Below, piece by piece: positions 16,342-25,588 of a stretch of DNA of 64,000 nucleotides (position 1 is its first letter; each line of letters starts with the position of its first letter). The position numbers and the translations under genes were made by a program. The stretch is from Pseudomonas sp. RIT-PI-q. Its GTDB lineage: Bacteria; Pseudomonadota; Gammaproteobacteria; Pseudomonadales; Pseudomonadaceae. The stretch spans positions 372,001-436,000 of the forward strand of contig NZ_LHPC01000028.1 of NCBI RefSeq assembly GCF_001297125.1, written 5' to 3'. The notes below the pieces were generated by a model that was not told the origin of the DNA, made no database searches, and saw only the letters and a program-made list of their open reading frames with translations.

Positions 16342-17031
16342 TTAAAAATCGTCTTCGACCTGGCCGTCTTTGACTTTGAACTCACGGTTCTGCAAGTACG
16401 CATTGCGGATGAAGATGTACTTGTCGCCGGTGATCAGCTTCTCGGACGACAGCAGATTAGCGCGGGTGTCGGTCACATCCAGCGCGAAGAACGAGTTGCG
16501 CACCGCGACATCGTCGACGTAGCGATAAGGGCTGGTGTAGGAGTCAACGAACTTGGATGGCGCATCACGCAAGGTGCTTGGGCCGAAGAACGGTAGCATC
16601 ACGTACGGACCGCTGCCCACGCCCCAATACCCAAGGGTTTGGCCGAAGTCTTCGTCGTTGCGCTGAAGGCCCATTTTTGTGCCGACATCAATGAAGCCCA
16701 GCACACCGAAGGTGGTGTTGAAGATCAGTCGTGCAGTATCGACACCCGCTGCAGCCGGTTTGGCTTGCAGCACGTCGTTGGCCAGGTTGCGCACATCGCC
16801 GATGTTCTTGAAGAAGTTATGAATGCCATCTTCAGCAAACTGCGGCATCACGTATTGATAGCCCTGGGCCAATGGCTTGAGCGCATACGTGTCGAGGACG
16901 TCGTTGAACTTATAGATCGGACGGTTGATGCTTTCCCAAGGGTCGTCTTCCGAGGCTGCCTGGGCTGCGAACGGGACCAGCAGCACACTGGCGCATACAC
17001 AAAGCTGAGCTAGATGATTGCTCCAGCGCAT
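16342..17031 (-). CDS. mlaA: MlaA/VacJ family phospholipid-transport protein
   Basis: 229 residues from the ATG at 17031, chosen for its AAGGAG site. N-terminal signal (hydrophobic core LCVCASVLLVPFAAQA, likely cleavage after AQA), then the MlaA domain beginning DPWESINRPIYKFND and including GVLGFIDVGTKMGL and GPYVMLPFFGPSTLRD. MlaA removes misplaced phospholipid from the outer leaflet of the outer membrane together with porins and the MlaBCDEF system. No lipobox Cys is present at the cleavage site, unlike the E. coli lipoprotein, so this protein may be soluble or held by its amphipathic helices. The gene stands alone, divergent from the HAD gene. Confidence 0.88.
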   Translation of the reverse strand: MRWSNHLAQLCVCASVLLVPFAAQAASEDDPWESINRPIYKFNDVLDTYALKPLAQGYQYVMPQFAEDGIHNFFKNIGDVRNLANDVLQAKPAAAGVDTARLIFNTTFGVLGFIDVGTKMGLQRNDEDFGQTLGYWGVGSGPYVMLPFFGPSTLRDAPSKFVDSYTSPYRYVDDVAVRNSFFALDVTDTRANLLSSEKLITGDKYIFIRNAYLQNREFKVKDGQVEDDF

Positions 17032-17229
17032 AGAAAACTCCTTGGATTTACTGGCGCGGGCTCTTGGCCCAAGCGTTAAGGCCGGTAGTATAAGACGGAA
17101 AAGCCGCTTTAGGCAGCATTGCGCGGGCCAGGTCACGGAGGATTGCTAATGATTGTGAGCGATTCACATCTGTGTCACTCAACTGTCACCGGCGCGCCTT
17201 AGCCTCGAAGCTATTTCAGGGACGTTGAT

Positions 17230-17850
17230 ATGCCGCACGCCGAAACCTTGCCCCTCGCTGCACCCAGTCTGACCGCCGTACTCTTCGGCCTCAGTGGCTG
17301 CCTGGTGGATTTCGGCGCCCGCACGCGCCCGCACGGCAGTCACGCGGCGGAACACGCCGAAGTCACGCCCGGTGCTTTGGAGAGTTTACGCAGCCTGCAG
17401 AATCAGCAAATTCCCTGCGCCTGGCTGGATGAATTGCCCCCTGCCCTCAGCCATTCCCTGGCTACCGCCCTGCCGGAATGGATCAAACCTTCGCAACACC
17501 CAGAAACAATCAATCCATGGCCAGCACCGAATGCCTGCTGGAACGCCTTGATGACGTTGAACGTTGAACGCCTGGACGGCTGCGTGCTGGTCAGCGGCGA
17601 ACCGCGACTGCTGCAAGCGGGGCTCAATGCCGGGTTGTGGACGATTGGCTTGGCGTCCTGCGGCTCACTGTGCGGGCTGGCGCCCACCGAATGGCAAGCG
17701 CTGACACAACAGGAACGCGAGTTCAAACGCGGCAAGGCCACCGTGCAGTTATTCGGCCTGGGCGTGCATTCGGTGATCGACCACCTCGGTGAACTCGACA
17801 CCTGCCTGGCCGACATCAGCCTGCGCCGGCTCAAGGGCGAAAAGCCCTGA
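17230..17850 (+). CDS. Phosphonoacetaldehyde hydrolase-like HAD protein lacking the catalytic Asp
   Basis: 206 residues. The N-terminal segment AVLFGLSGCLVDFG aligns with the 'DWAGTTVDFG' motif I of PhnX but has Gly20 in place of the nucleophilic Asp and Ser22 at the next key position. The C-terminal part (LFGLGVHSVIDHLGELDTCL then RRLKGEK) matches the PhnX tail. Without the nucleophile, phosphatase or phosphonatase activity is unlikely; a binding or regulatory role is more plausible. P. aeruginosa has a PhnX-like gene at the same place next to the mlaA homologue, so this is an inherited pseudo-enzyme. Followed closely by the DUF4404 gene, probably in one transcript. Confidence 0.72.
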   Translation: MPHAETLPLAAPSLTAVLFGLSGCLVDFGARTRPHGSHAAEHAEVTPGALESLRSLQNQQIPCAWLDELPPALSHSLATALPEWIKPSQHPETINPWPAPNACWNALMTLNVERLDGCVLVSGEPRLLQAGLNAGLWTIGLASCGSLCGLAPTEWQALTQQEREFKRGKATVQLFGLGVHSVIDHLGELDTCLADISLRRLKGEKP

Positions 17851-17959
17851 TCGAGATCATGCACGTTAAGCGCGAGTGGATTAATCTAAAGGTCAGCCAT
17901 AGACCTTTGGCGCGCTGCTGCGGTCTATGCCAGTGCCTATCGATAAAAGGAAGAACGCC

Positions 17960-18223
17960 ATGCCTGCCCGCGAACTGCAACAACAGCTCAATACTCTGCG
18001 CGAGCAATTGGAACAGAATCCACCGCTGACCGAAGTCGAGCGCGAAGACCTCCACGCGCTGATGCAACAGATCGAACTTGAGCTTGAGCTGGAAACCAAA
18101 ACCCAGGATTCCAGCCTCGCCGACAATGTGAACCTGGCCGTAGAACGCTTCGAAATCGAACACCCGACCCTTGCCGGAACCTTGCGTAACATTGTGCAAG
18201 CACTGGGCAATATGGGTATTTGA
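17960..18223 (+). CDS. DUF4404 family small protein
   Basis: 87 residues starting at 17960, where AAAGGAAGA lies 7 nt upstream; a start 33 bp earlier lacks a ribosome-binding site. Mostly helical and acidic: residues 1-50 (ARELQQQLNTLREQLEQNPP, then EVEREDLHALMQQIELELEL) look like a coiled coil. The C-terminal part (HPTLAGTLRNIVQALGNMGI) is the conserved end of DUF4404. Function unknown. Sits 109 bp after the PhnX-like gene and ends just before a strong terminator, as in other pseudomonads. Confidence 0.8.
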   Translation: MPARELQQQLNTLREQLEQNPPLTEVEREDLHALMQQIELELELETKTQDSSLADNVNLAVERFEIEHPTLAGTLRNIVQALGNMGI

Positions 18224-18236
18224 ACCCGCCGGATAC

Positions 18237-18270
18237 AAAAAAGCCCCGCTATCGATAGCGGGGCTTTTTC
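18237..18270 (+). terminator. Intrinsic terminator after the DUF4404 gene
   Basis: AAAAAGCCCCGCTATC pairs with GATAGCGGGGCTTTTT, followed by a T-run. Because both sides are A/T-flanked it can act on both strands, also serving queF from the other side. Confidence 0.9.
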
Positions 18271-18312
18271 GTTTTCAGCAGTTGAGTCATTTGGTGTTTG
18301 GTCGATCGCCAG

Positions 18313-18398
18313 GATCGCAGCCTCGTTGCACTCGACAGCTCCTACAGGGTGTACGCCATCCCAATGTAGGAGCTGTCGAGTGCAACGAGGCTGCGATC
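18313..18398. repeat. Perfect 34-bp inverted repeat (REP-like pair, second family)
   Basis: Arms 18313-18346 and 18365-18398 are exact reverse complements over 34 bp, separated by 18 bp. The core (GATCGCAGCCTCGTTGCACT) differs from the GCGGGCAAGC-type REPs elsewhere in the window; a decayed single arm of the same type occurs near 57972-57998. Confidence 0.85.
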
Positions 18399-18412
18399 TT
18401 TTGATCTTCGCC

Positions 18413-19243
18413 TTACTGACGGACCAGGCGGTGGTTCGGCAGTTGCACTGCTTCGGTACTGCGATACGGGTTGATGTCCAACCCGCCGCGCCGCACATAC
18501 CGCGCATACACCGTCAATTTCTCCGGGTTCAACAAGCGTTGCAGGTCGAGAAAGATCCGCTCGACGCACTGTTCATGGAAGTCCGAGTGCTGACGGAAGC
18601 TCACGATGTATTCCAGCAAACTTGCGTGATCCAGCGCCGCGCCACGGTATTCCACCGCGACACTGCCCCAGTCCGGCTGACTGGTCACCGGGCAGTTGGA
18701 TTTGAGCAAATGACTGTGCACGCTCTCTTCGACAATGCGCGATTCATCGCAACGCAGCAGTTCCGGACGCGGATGCTCATAGTTGCTGACGCTGATGTCC
18801 AGGTCATCGATGCACACGCCCGGCAATGCCACGACGCCTTCGGCTTCGACATCTTTCAGACTGCGAATCCGCACGCCGACCGGTTTGCCGGCAGCGGCCG
18901 ACAGGTCTTTCGCCAGCGTGGCTTCAAGGCTGGCGGTGTCGGCAAACGGCGTCTGGTTCAGCGAATTGAGGTACAGCTTGAACGACTTCGATTCGATGAT
19001 ATTCGGCGAATCCGCCGGGATGCTGAATTCGCCAATGGCCACCACCGGCTTGCCCGACGGCAACAGCCACGACAGCTCGAAGCAGTTCCAGAAATCCACG
19101 CCCTTGTACGGCAGGGTGTCCGCCGTCAGGCCCAGCTCGGCCCATTTCGCGGTGCGCGGGATCGGGAACAGCAAGGACGGCGTGTACGTGGCGATGTATT
19201 CGCTGGATTTGCCCAGCGGCGAGTGTTCGGCTGCGGGATGCAT
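18413..19243 (-). CDS. queF: NADPH-dependent 7-cyano-7-deazaguanine reductase
   Basis: 276 residues, the long two-domain QueF form. Reduces preQ0 to preQ1 in queuosine biosynthesis. [15 protein letters not shown] (residues 84-98) is the QueF signature for NADPH binding in the N-terminal T-fold half; [14 protein letters not shown] carries the catalytic Cys184 and Asp191 in the C-terminal half. Length and domain order match the E. coli-type enzyme. It is a single gene converging on the DUF4404 gene, with the inverted repeat and terminator between them. Confidence 0.95.
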   Translation of the reverse strand: MHPAAEHSPLGKSSEYIATYTPSLLFPIPRTAKWAELGLTADTLPYKGVDFWNCFELSWLLPSGKPVVAIGEFSIPADSPNIIESKSFKLYLNSLNQTPFADTASLEATLAKDLSAAAGKPVGVRIRSLKDVEAEGVVALPGVCIDDLDISVSNYEHPRPELLRCDESRIVEESVHSHLLKSNCPVTSQPDWGSVAVEYRGAALDHASLLEYIVSFRQHSDFHEQCVERIFLDLQRLLNPEKLTVYARYVRRGGLDINPYRSTEAVQLPNHRLVRQ

Positions 19244-19304
19244 GGCGGAAACCTGACTGAAGAATCAGCGGATTCTACCAGCCTTTGCTCCCGCCTTTGA
19301 GTGC

Positions 19305-19829
19305 TTACTGACTGACTGTCAGTTTGCCGACCATGCCCGCCTGGTAATGGCCGGGAATGTTGCAGGCAAATTCCAGGTTGGTGGCTTTGGTAAAGGTCCA
19401 GGTCAGCTCGGCGGTTTTGCCCGGCTCAACCAGGACGCTATTGGGGTCGTCGTGTTTCATCGTTCCATGATCCATACCGGCCATGGCGCTGTGGTCCATT
19501 TCCTTCATGCCTGTAGGCGTGAGCATGCCACTTTGCTGCATCTTCAGCATTTCCTGCTGATGTTTAGCATGCATCGCCGCATCACCGAGATTGAATTCGT
19601 GCAGCAGCTGGCCTTTATTCACCAGCACAAAACGAACCGTCTCACCGGCCTTGATATCGATCGCCTTGGGCGTGAACGACATATCGCCCATCACCACTTC
19701 AACGCTGCGGGTCGCCTTGGCGGCCGGCGCCGGTTGACCGAAGTCGTAGGTATGCGCCGGCGCTGCCCACACCGGCGAGCTCAGCGCCAACACACACGCG
19801 GCCAACACCAGAGATTTGCGCAAAAACAT
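19305..19829 (-). CDS. Periplasmic cupredoxin-domain copper protein
   Basis: 174 residues. Signal peptide (about residues 1-23, cleavage near VWAAPA). The cupredoxin fold carries a type 1 copper ligand set: His77 (LLHEF), Cys156, His161 and Met166 (FACNIPGHYQAGM). Between them is a Met/His-rich loop (residues 86-126, many M, H and K, such as MDHSAMAGMDHG) able to bind further copper. Likely a periplasmic copper-binding or redox protein for copper tolerance. It is divergent from copRS across 154 bp holding a palindrome, so CopR control is expected. Confidence 0.87.
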   Translation of the reverse strand: MFLRKSLVLAACVLALSSPVWAAPAHTYDFGQPAPAAKATRSVEVVMGDMSFTPKAIDIKAGETVRFVLVNKGQLLHEFNLGDAAMHAKHQQEMLKMQQSGMLTPTGMKEMDHSAMAGMDHGTMKHDDPNSVLVEPGKTAELTWTFTKATNLEFACNIPGHYQAGMVGKLTVSQ

Positions 19830-19891
19830 AGTCGTACTCCAACAAGATAAGGTTCAGCCTGTGGAAAACTCTAAACTGCTGCCACTGCCTG

Positions 19892-19926
19892 CAACCTGAC
19901 AGCCAGATTACAACTTTGTCAGGTTG
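19892..19926. promoter_or_regulatory. Palindromic candidate CopR operator
   Basis: CAACCTGACA (19892-19901) and TGTCAGGTTG (19917-19926) are a perfect 10-bp inverted repeat with a 15-bp spacer containing ATTACAA. It lies in the divergent region between the cupredoxin gene and copR. TGACA...TGTCA half-sites resemble those of CusR/CopR-type regulators; assignment to CopR is by position. Confidence 0.6.
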
Positions 19927-19983
19927 GCCTGTACTCACGCTGCCCACGGTATAAAGCGTTCGTTCCATTTGCCCGAGTTGCCC

Positions 19984-20664
19984 ATGAAACTGCTGATCGT
20001 CGAAGACCAACCGAAAACCGGCCATTACCTGCGCCAGGGCCTGGCCGAGGCTGGCTTCAACACCGAATTGGTGGCCGACGGCATCACCGGTCAGCAACTG
20101 GCGTTGAGCGGTGATTACGCCTTGTTGATTCTCGACGTGATGCTGCCCGGCCGTGATGGCTGGCAGATTCTGCAAGCGGTGCGCGGTGCGGGCCTCGATA
20201 CGCCGGTCTTGTTTCTGACCGCACGCGACGCCGTGGAGGACAGGGTTCACGGCCTCGAACTGGGTGCCGACGATTATCTGGTCAAGCCCTTCGCCTTCTC
20301 TGAACTGCTGGCCCGGGTCCGCAGCCTGTTGCGCCGCGGCAGCGCCACGCCGCAAGAGACCAGCCTGCAACTGGCCGACTTGCGTCTGGACCTGATCCGT
20401 CGCCGGGTCGAGCGCAGCGGTCAGCGCATCGACCTGACAGCCAAGGAATTCGCCCTGCTGGAAATGCTCCTGCGCCGACAGGGCGAAGTGCTGCCCAAGT
20501 CGCTGATCGCTTCCCAGGTCTGGGACATGAATTTCGACAGCGACACCAATGTCATTGAAGTGGCGATCCGTCGCCTGCGCCTGAAGATCGACGATGAGTT
20601 CCCCTACAAATTGATTCATACCGTGCGCGGCATGGGTTACGTCCTTGAAGAGCGTCCGGCCTGA
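19984..20664 (+). CDS. copR: Copper-responsive response regulator, OmpR family
   Basis: 226 residues from the ATG at 19984 (an in-frame extension to 19924 runs into the operator). Receiver domain: VEDQ acidic pair, phospho-acceptor Asp51 ([14 protein letters not shown]), conserved Lys in YLVKPFAF. C-terminal winged helix ends in the typical [18 protein letters not shown]...[10 protein letters not shown]. This matches the CopR/CusR/IrlR group of heavy-metal regulators. Translationally coupled to copS (TGATG). Confidence 0.92.
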   Translation: MKLLIVEDQPKTGHYLRQGLAEAGFNTELVADGITGQQLALSGDYALLILDVMLPGRDGWQILQAVRGAGLDTPVLFLTARDAVEDRVHGLELGADDYLVKPFAFSELLARVRSLLRRGSATPQETSLQLADLRLDLIRRRVERSGQRIDLTAKEFALLEMLLRRQGEVLPKSLIASQVWDMNFDSDTNVIEVAIRRLRLKIDDEFPYKLIHTVRGMGYVLEERPA

Positions 20665-22013
20665 TGCGTCGACTTTCGCTGAGCAGTCGTCTGGCGCTGC
20701 TGTTTGCCGCGTGCACCGCGGTAGTTTCGCTGTTCGCCGGGGTGCTGTTCAGTCGCGCCAGTGAGGCACACTTCGTTGAGCTCGATCAGCAGTTGCTGGA
20801 CGGCAAGTTGATCGGGTTGCGCCGGGCGCTTCATGACATTCAATCGAGTGAAAGTGAAGTCAAACTGGCCGATGAATTGAGCCGACAGGCCGATCTGTCG
20901 CTGCGCATCAGCGGCAGCGACGGCAAGCGCTGGTACGACAGTTCGGCGCGCCTGCCCGATAAGCTCCCGCATAAACCGGGCCTGTCGACCATCAATGACA
21001 ACGGCACCGACTACCGGGTCCTGAATGCGCCGTTGTTTGCCGATAAAGCGGATTCGCCGCAACTGACGCTGCTGCTGGACATCACCCATCACCAGCATTT
21101 CCTGCAACGCATGCAGCACCTGATCTGGCTGACGGTCGGCTTGTCAGCCCTGGCCACTGCTCTGCTCGGCGCCTGGGCGGCGCGCAGTGGGTTGCGGCCG
21201 TTGCGGCGCATGAGTGCGGTCGCTCGCGGGGTTTCCGCGCAATCGCTCAACGCACGCCTGCCCGAGGAGCACATGCCGCCAGAACTCGCGGAAATGGCCC
21301 ACCACTTCAACGCCATGCTCGGACGCCTCGACGACTCTTTTCAACGGCTCTCAGCCTTCTCCGCCGACATCGCCCATGAACTGCGCACACCGCTGTCGAA
21401 CCTGCTGACCCACACCCAAGTCACCCTCACCCGCCCACGGCCCATTGAGGATTACCGTGAAGCGCTGCACAGCAACCTCGAAGAACTGCAATGGATGGCG
21501 CAATTGGTCAACGACATGTTGTACCTGGCCAAAGCTGACCATGGTTTGTTGATGCCCAAACGCGAACCGCTGGAACTGGCAGAGGAAGTGGATGTGCTGC
21601 TGGAGTTTTTTGCGCCGTTGGCCGAGGACGCTCAAGTGTCGCTCAGCCGCGACGGGCATGCGCGCATTGAGGGCGATCGCAGCATGTTGCGGCGGGCTCT
21701 TTCAAATTTGCTGGATAAAGCGTTGCGGTTTACGCCGGTTAACGGGGCGATTCGGGGGGAGATTGTCGAGCAGCCCAATGGCCTGAGCCTGTCGGTTGAA
21801 AACAAGGGGAGCGGGATTTCCGAACACTTGCTGCCGCGTTTGTTTGATCGCTTTTACCGGGCTGATCCGGCGCGTCATGAAGGTAGCAGTGAGCATGCGG
21901 GGTTGGGGTTAGCGATCACCCAATCGATCGTCCGCGCCCATGGCGGGCAGATTCGTTGTGAATCGGATGAGGGGTGGACGCGGTTTGTGATTGAATTGCC
22001 GACGGGGGATTGA
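20664..22013 (+). CDS. copS: Copper-sensing histidine kinase
   Basis: 449 residues. Two membrane segments (about 8-30 and 154-173) enclose a periplasmic sensor domain. Then a HAMP domain, the H-box FSADIAHELRTPLSNL with phospho-accepting His238, and a C-terminal ATPase domain with LSNLLDKAL (N-box), SVENKGSGI (G1) and GLGLAITQSI (G2). This is the heavy-metal sensor kinase (CusS/CopS) family. The N-box has Asp where Asn is usual (LLDKAL for LLxNAL), worth noting but seen in other CopS/CusS-like kinases as far as I recall. Forms a two-gene unit with copR. Confidence 0.92.
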   Translation: MRRLSLSSRLALLFAACTAVVSLFAGVLFSRASEAHFVELDQQLLDGKLIGLRRALHDIQSSESEVKLADELSRQADLSLRISGSDGKRWYDSSARLPDKLPHKPGLSTINDNGTDYRVLNAPLFADKADSPQLTLLLDITHHQHFLQRMQHLIWLTVGLSALATALLGAWAARSGLRPLRRMSAVARGVSAQSLNARLPEEHMPPELAEMAHHFNAMLGRLDDSFQRLSAFSADIAHELRTPLSNLLTHTQVTLTRPRPIEDYREALHSNLEELQWMAQLVNDMLYLAKADHGLLMPKREPLELAEEVDVLLEFFAPLAEDAQVSLSRDGHARIEGDRSMLRRALSNLLDKALRFTPVNGAIRGEIVEQPNGLSLSVENKGSGISEHLLPRLFDRFYRADPARHEGSSEHAGLGLAITQSIVRAHGGQIRCESDEGWTRFVIELPTGD

Positions 22014-22033
22014 GGTCAGCAGGGCCGGCCCCA

Positions 22034-22126
22034 TCGCGGGCAAGCCCGCTCCCACAGGGTTTCGAGTCGTTCACAAATATTGTGGCCACTGAAGATCCAA
22101 TGTGGGAGCGGGCTTGCCCGCGAAGG
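22034..22126. repeat. REP pair (REPIN) between copS and lolE
   Basis: CGCGGGCAAGCCCGCTCCCA near 22035 and TGTGGGAGCGGGCTTGCCCG at 22101 are inverted copies separated by about 45 bp. Confidence 0.85.
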
Positions 22127-22138
22127 CGATCTCAGGGC

Positions 22139-23383
22139 TTACGAATACCGCAACGCGTGAGCCGGCTCGATCTTCGCTGCACGCCACGCCGGGTATACCG
22201 TCGCCAAGAAGCTCAGGATGAAACCCGCCGAGCAGATCAACAACACATCCCCGCCCTGCAATTCAGACGGCAAGTTGCTGACGAAATACACGTCTGAACT
22301 GAAGATGTGCTGCCCACTGACCCGCTCCATCCAGCCCACCAGCTCACTGACGTTCAGCGCCGCAATCACACCGAGCACACCGCCAATCAACGTGCCGACA
22401 ATCCCGATCACCGTGCCCTGCACCATGAAAATCGCCATGATCTGCCCCGGCGTGGCGCCGATGGTGCGCAGGATCGCGATGTCCGCGCCCTTGTCGTTCA
22501 CCACCATGATCAGCGTGGCGATGATGTTGAACGCCGCCACGGCGACGATCATCAGCAACAGCAAGCCGATCATGGTTTTTTCCATTTTCATCGCGCTGAA
22601 CAGACTGCCCTGAGTGTGGGTCCAGTCGTCAGCCCTGTATGCAGTCCCCAACCCACCAGCAATATCGCTGGAGACTTGCGGCGCAGCGTACAAATCCTTC
22701 ACCGCCAGGCGCACGCTCTGCACCTGATTCGGCTCCCAATGCTGCATCTGCGCGGCATCGGCAACGTGGATTAGCGCCATGGAGCCGTCCAGCTCGGCGC
22801 CGACCTTGAACACGCCCACCACGTTCAGCCGCTGCATGCGCGGGGTAATCCCGCCCGGCGCATTGCTGACTTCCGGTACGATCAGGGTGATTTTGTCGCC
22901 GACGTTCAAGCGAAAGCGCCGGGCCGTGATCTCGCCGACCACCACGCCGAACTCGCCGGGTTTCAAGGCATCGAGACGCCCTTGAACGATGTGCTTGGCA
23001 ACGATCGAGACCTTGCCTTCCAACGCTGGATCGACGCCGCTGACCTGGATCGGCTGCATCGTGCCTTTGTAGGACAGCATGCCTTCCATCTCGGTGAACG
23101 GCACCGCCGCCGTCACTTCAGGATTTTTCATCGCGGCCGCGGCCACCGGTTGCCAATCACTGATAGGGTTCACGCCAACGATGGTCGCGTGAGGCACCAT
23201 GCCGAGGATGCGCGAGCTCATTTCCCGCTGGAACCCGTTCATCACCGACAACACCACGATCATCGCCAGCACGCCCAGGGCGAGGCCGATCATCGAGGTC
23301 ATCGAGATGAAGGAAACAAAGCGATTGCGGCGCTTCGCACGGGTATAGCGCGCGCCGATAAAGATCGATAACGGTCTGAACAT
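22139..23383 (-). CDS. lolE: Lipoprotein-releasing ABC transporter permease LolE
   Basis: 414 residues from ATG at 23383; a GTG 12 bp upstream gives MPQRM but the family begins MFRPL. Four membrane segments (about 25-47 and three in the last 150 residues) enclose a large MacB-like periplasmic domain. The opening [27 protein letters not shown] is shared with the paralogue at 24141. Works with LolC and LolD to extract outer-membrane lipoproteins from the inner membrane and hand them to LolA. Third gene of the lolCDE operon, 66 bp after lolD; assignment as E rather than C follows gene order. Confidence 0.9.
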   Translation of the reverse strand: MFRPLSIFIGARYTRAKRRNRFVSFISMTSMIGLALGVLAMIVVLSVMNGFQREMSSRILGMVPHATIVGVNPISDWQPVAAAAMKNPEVTAAVPFTEMEGMLSYKGTMQPIQVSGVDPALEGKVSIVAKHIVQGRLDALKPGEFGVVVGEITARRFRLNVGDKITLIVPEVSNAPGGITPRMQRLNVVGVFKVGAELDGSMALIHVADAAQMQHWEPNQVQSVRLAVKDLYAAPQVSSDIAGGLGTAYRADDWTHTQGSLFSAMKMEKTMIGLLLLMIVAVAAFNIIATLIMVVNDKGADIAILRTIGATPGQIMAIFMVQGTVIGIVGTLIGGVLGVIAALNVSELVGWMERVSGQHIFSSDVYFVSNLPSELQGGDVLLICSAGFILSFLATVYPAWRAAKIEPAHALRYS

Positions 23384-23449
23384 TCGCTGGGGCACCGTAT
23401 AAAAATAAAAGACCCGACGGACTGTTCAGTCGCACCGGGTTTCGGCCAA

Positions 23450-24133
23450 TCAGATGGGCGTCAGGCAACCTTCCTGCAAATGCAGGACGCGATCCATCTG
23501 GCGAGCCAGGTTCATGTCGTGAGTCACCACCAGAAACGCCGTGCGCATCGAAGTGCTGAGTTCCAGCATCAAATCCTGAATGCCCTGGGCGGTGTGGGAG
23601 TCGAGGTTGCCGGTCGGCTCGTCGAGCATCACCAGGCCTGGCTTGTTCACCAGGGCGCGGGCGATGGCCACACGCTGACGTTCGCCACCGGACAGTTCCG
23701 ACGGCTTGTGCTGCAGGCGATGGCCGAGCCCTACCCGCTCCAGCAACGCCGTCGCACGCTGACGCGCTTCCGGGATCGCAGTCTTGCCGATCAGCAGCGG
23801 CATGCAGACGTTTTCCAGCGCGGTGAATTCCGGCAGCAAGTGGTGGAACTGGTACACGAACCCGAGGGAACGGTTACGCAGCAGCCCACGATTCTTCTCG
23901 CTCAGCGCCGACAGTTCTTCACCATCAAGCCAGACACTGCCCTTGGTTGGCGTATCGAGGCCGCCCAGCAGGTTGAGCAAGGTACTTTTGCCCGAACCCG
24001 AAGTGCCGACAATCGCCACGCGCTCACCCGGATGCAATTCCAGTTGCAGACCGGCCAGAACCTCTACCGACTCCGGGCCTTCCTCGTAGGATTTGCCCAG
24101 GTTGCGGCAGCTCAAGATTGCTTTATCACTCAT
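23450..24133 (-). CDS. lolD: Lipoprotein-releasing ABC transporter ATPase LolD
   Basis: 227 residues from the ATG at 24133, the usual length; another ATG at 24148 would overlap lolC by 8 bp and is possible. Walker [18 protein letters not shown]-loop [11 protein letters not shown], signature [15 protein letters not shown], Walker [13 protein letters not shown], switch His in VVTHDMNLA. The LolD-typical '[15 protein letters not shown]' region that contacts the permeases is intact. Powers lipoprotein release by LolCE. Confidence 0.95.
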   Translation of the reverse strand: MSDKAILSCRNLGKSYEEGPESVEVLAGLQLELHPGERVAIVGTSGSGKSTLLNLLGGLDTPTKGSVWLDGEELSALSEKNRGLLRNRSLGFVYQFHHLLPEFTALENVCMPLLIGKTAIPEARQRATALLERVGLGHRLQHKPSELSGGERQRVAIARALVNKPGLVMLDEPTGNLDSHTAQGIQDLMLELSTSMRTAFLVVTHDMNLARQMDRVLHLQEGCLTPI

Positions 24134-24140
24134 GCCCAAC

Positions 24141-25391
24141 TCACTCATAACGTAGCGCCTCCGCAGGCTGGGTGCGCGCGGCACGCCAGGCTGGATACAG
24201 GGTGGCGAGGAAACTCAGGACCAACGCGGCGGCGCAGACCATCAACACGTCCTGGCTCTGCACTTGCGACGGCAGGTAATCGATGAAATACACGTCGGCG
24301 TTCAGGAACTTGTGCCCGATCAGGCCTTCTAGGGCCGAGATCGCGGCGCTGACGTTCAGCGCGGCGAAGATCCCGACCACGGCGCCGATCAGCGTACCGA
24401 CCACACCAATGACCGTGCCCTGCACCATGAAGATCGCCATGATCGAACCCGGCGTGGCGCCGAGGGTACGCAGAATCGCGATGTCGCCCTTCTTGTCGTT
24501 AACGACCATCACCAGCGTGGAAATGATGTTGAACGCAGCAACGGCAACTATCAGCAGCAACAGCAAGCCGATCATGGCTTTCTCCATGCGGATCGCCTGA
24601 TACAGATTGCCGTGGGTGCGGGTCCAGTCGCGCGCGTAGAAATGATCTTCGCCGAGCTCCTGGGCAATGGTCCACGCGACGCGTGGTGCCTGGAACAGGT
24701 CATCGAACTTCAACCGGATGCCTTGCACCTGATCGGGTTTCCAGCGATGCAGCCTGGCCAGATCCTGCAGGTTGGTGATGCCCAGGTAACCGTCGAGTTC
24801 ACCGGCGCCGACATGGAAGATGCCGACCACGGTAAAGCGTTTCATGCGCGGGAACATCCCGGCCGGGGTCACGGTGACTTCCGGCGCCACGAAGGTCAGC
24901 TTGTCGCCGATGGCGGCACCGAGCTTGGCCGCGGCCTTGTCGCCGATGACGATGCCGAAACTGCCCGGCGCCAGATCGTCGAGTTTGCCCTGCTGCATGA
25001 AGTTATCAATGATCGAGACCTGCCGTTCCAGCGCAGGATCGATGGCATTGAGCAGGACTTTGGAGACCTTGCCGTTGTTGGTCAGCAAACCCTGCATCTG
25101 GGTGAACGGCGCAACGGCCGTCACCTGCGGGTTCTGCTTGACCTTGGCGGCCAGGCTTTGCCAGTCGCTGATCGGCTCACCGGACTCGATGGTCGCGTGG
25201 GGCACCATGCCCAGCACGCGGGTGCGCATCTCATGATCGAAGCCGTTCATGACCGACAACACCACGATCATCACGACCACGCCAAGGGCGAGTCCGATCA
25301 TCGAGGTCAGGGAAATGAATGACAAAAAATGATTGCGACGCTTTGCACGGGTATAACGCGTGCAAAAAAATACGAGGAGAGGTCTGAACAT
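24141..25391 (-). CDS. lolC: Lipoprotein-releasing ABC transporter permease LolC
   Basis: 416 residues from ATG at 25391. Same architecture as lolE: an N-terminal membrane segment, a periplasmic domain of about 220 residues and three C-terminal membrane segments, with [22 protein letters not shown] as the coupling region before the last ones. It is first in the operon lolC-lolD-lolE, and lolD follows with a 7-bp gap. The in-frame region upstream of the ATG runs into homopolymer tracts and encodes no conserved residues. Confidence 0.9.
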   Translation of the reverse strand: MFRPLLVFFCTRYTRAKRRNHFLSFISLTSMIGLALGVVVMIVVLSVMNGFDHEMRTRVLGMVPHATIESGEPISDWQSLAAKVKQNPQVTAVAPFTQMQGLLTNNGKVSKVLLNAIDPALERQVSIIDNFMQQGKLDDLAPGSFGIVIGDKAAAKLGAAIGDKLTFVAPEVTVTPAGMFPRMKRFTVVGIFHVGAGELDGYLGITNLQDLARLHRWKPDQVQGIRLKFDDLFQAPRVAWTIAQELGEDHFYARDWTRTHGNLYQAIRMEKAMIGLLLLLIVAVAAFNIISTLVMVVNDKKGDIAILRTLGATPGSIMAIFMVQGTVIGVVGTLIGAVVGIFAALNVSAAISALEGLIGHKFLNADVYFIDYLPSQVQSQDVLMVCAAALVLSFLATLYPAWRAARTQPAEALRYE

Positions 25392-25428
25392 GTGGGGGCT
25401 TGTTCGGAGGGAAAAGGACCGTCCTGGT

Positions 25429-25474
25429 GGGGGGGGGCGGTACACAGCTTTAACCCAAACCACCCCCCCCCCCC
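25429..25474. repeat. Homopolymer tracts G9 and C12 upstream of lolC and the PilZ gene
   Basis: Nine consecutive G at 25429-25437 and twelve consecutive C at 25463-25474, in the short divergent region between lolC and the PilZ gene. Long G/C tracts are prone to slippage in vivo and to length errors in sequencing. Confidence 0.85.
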
Positions 25475-25588
25475 TGGGGTCGCCAGGTCGCCATTAGATG
25501 AAGAAGACGCCGCGAACAATACCGTATCGAGGATTCGATCGCACTGGAAATTCGGCCCCTGTCTGCTCCCGAAGCCGCAGGCCAGGAA

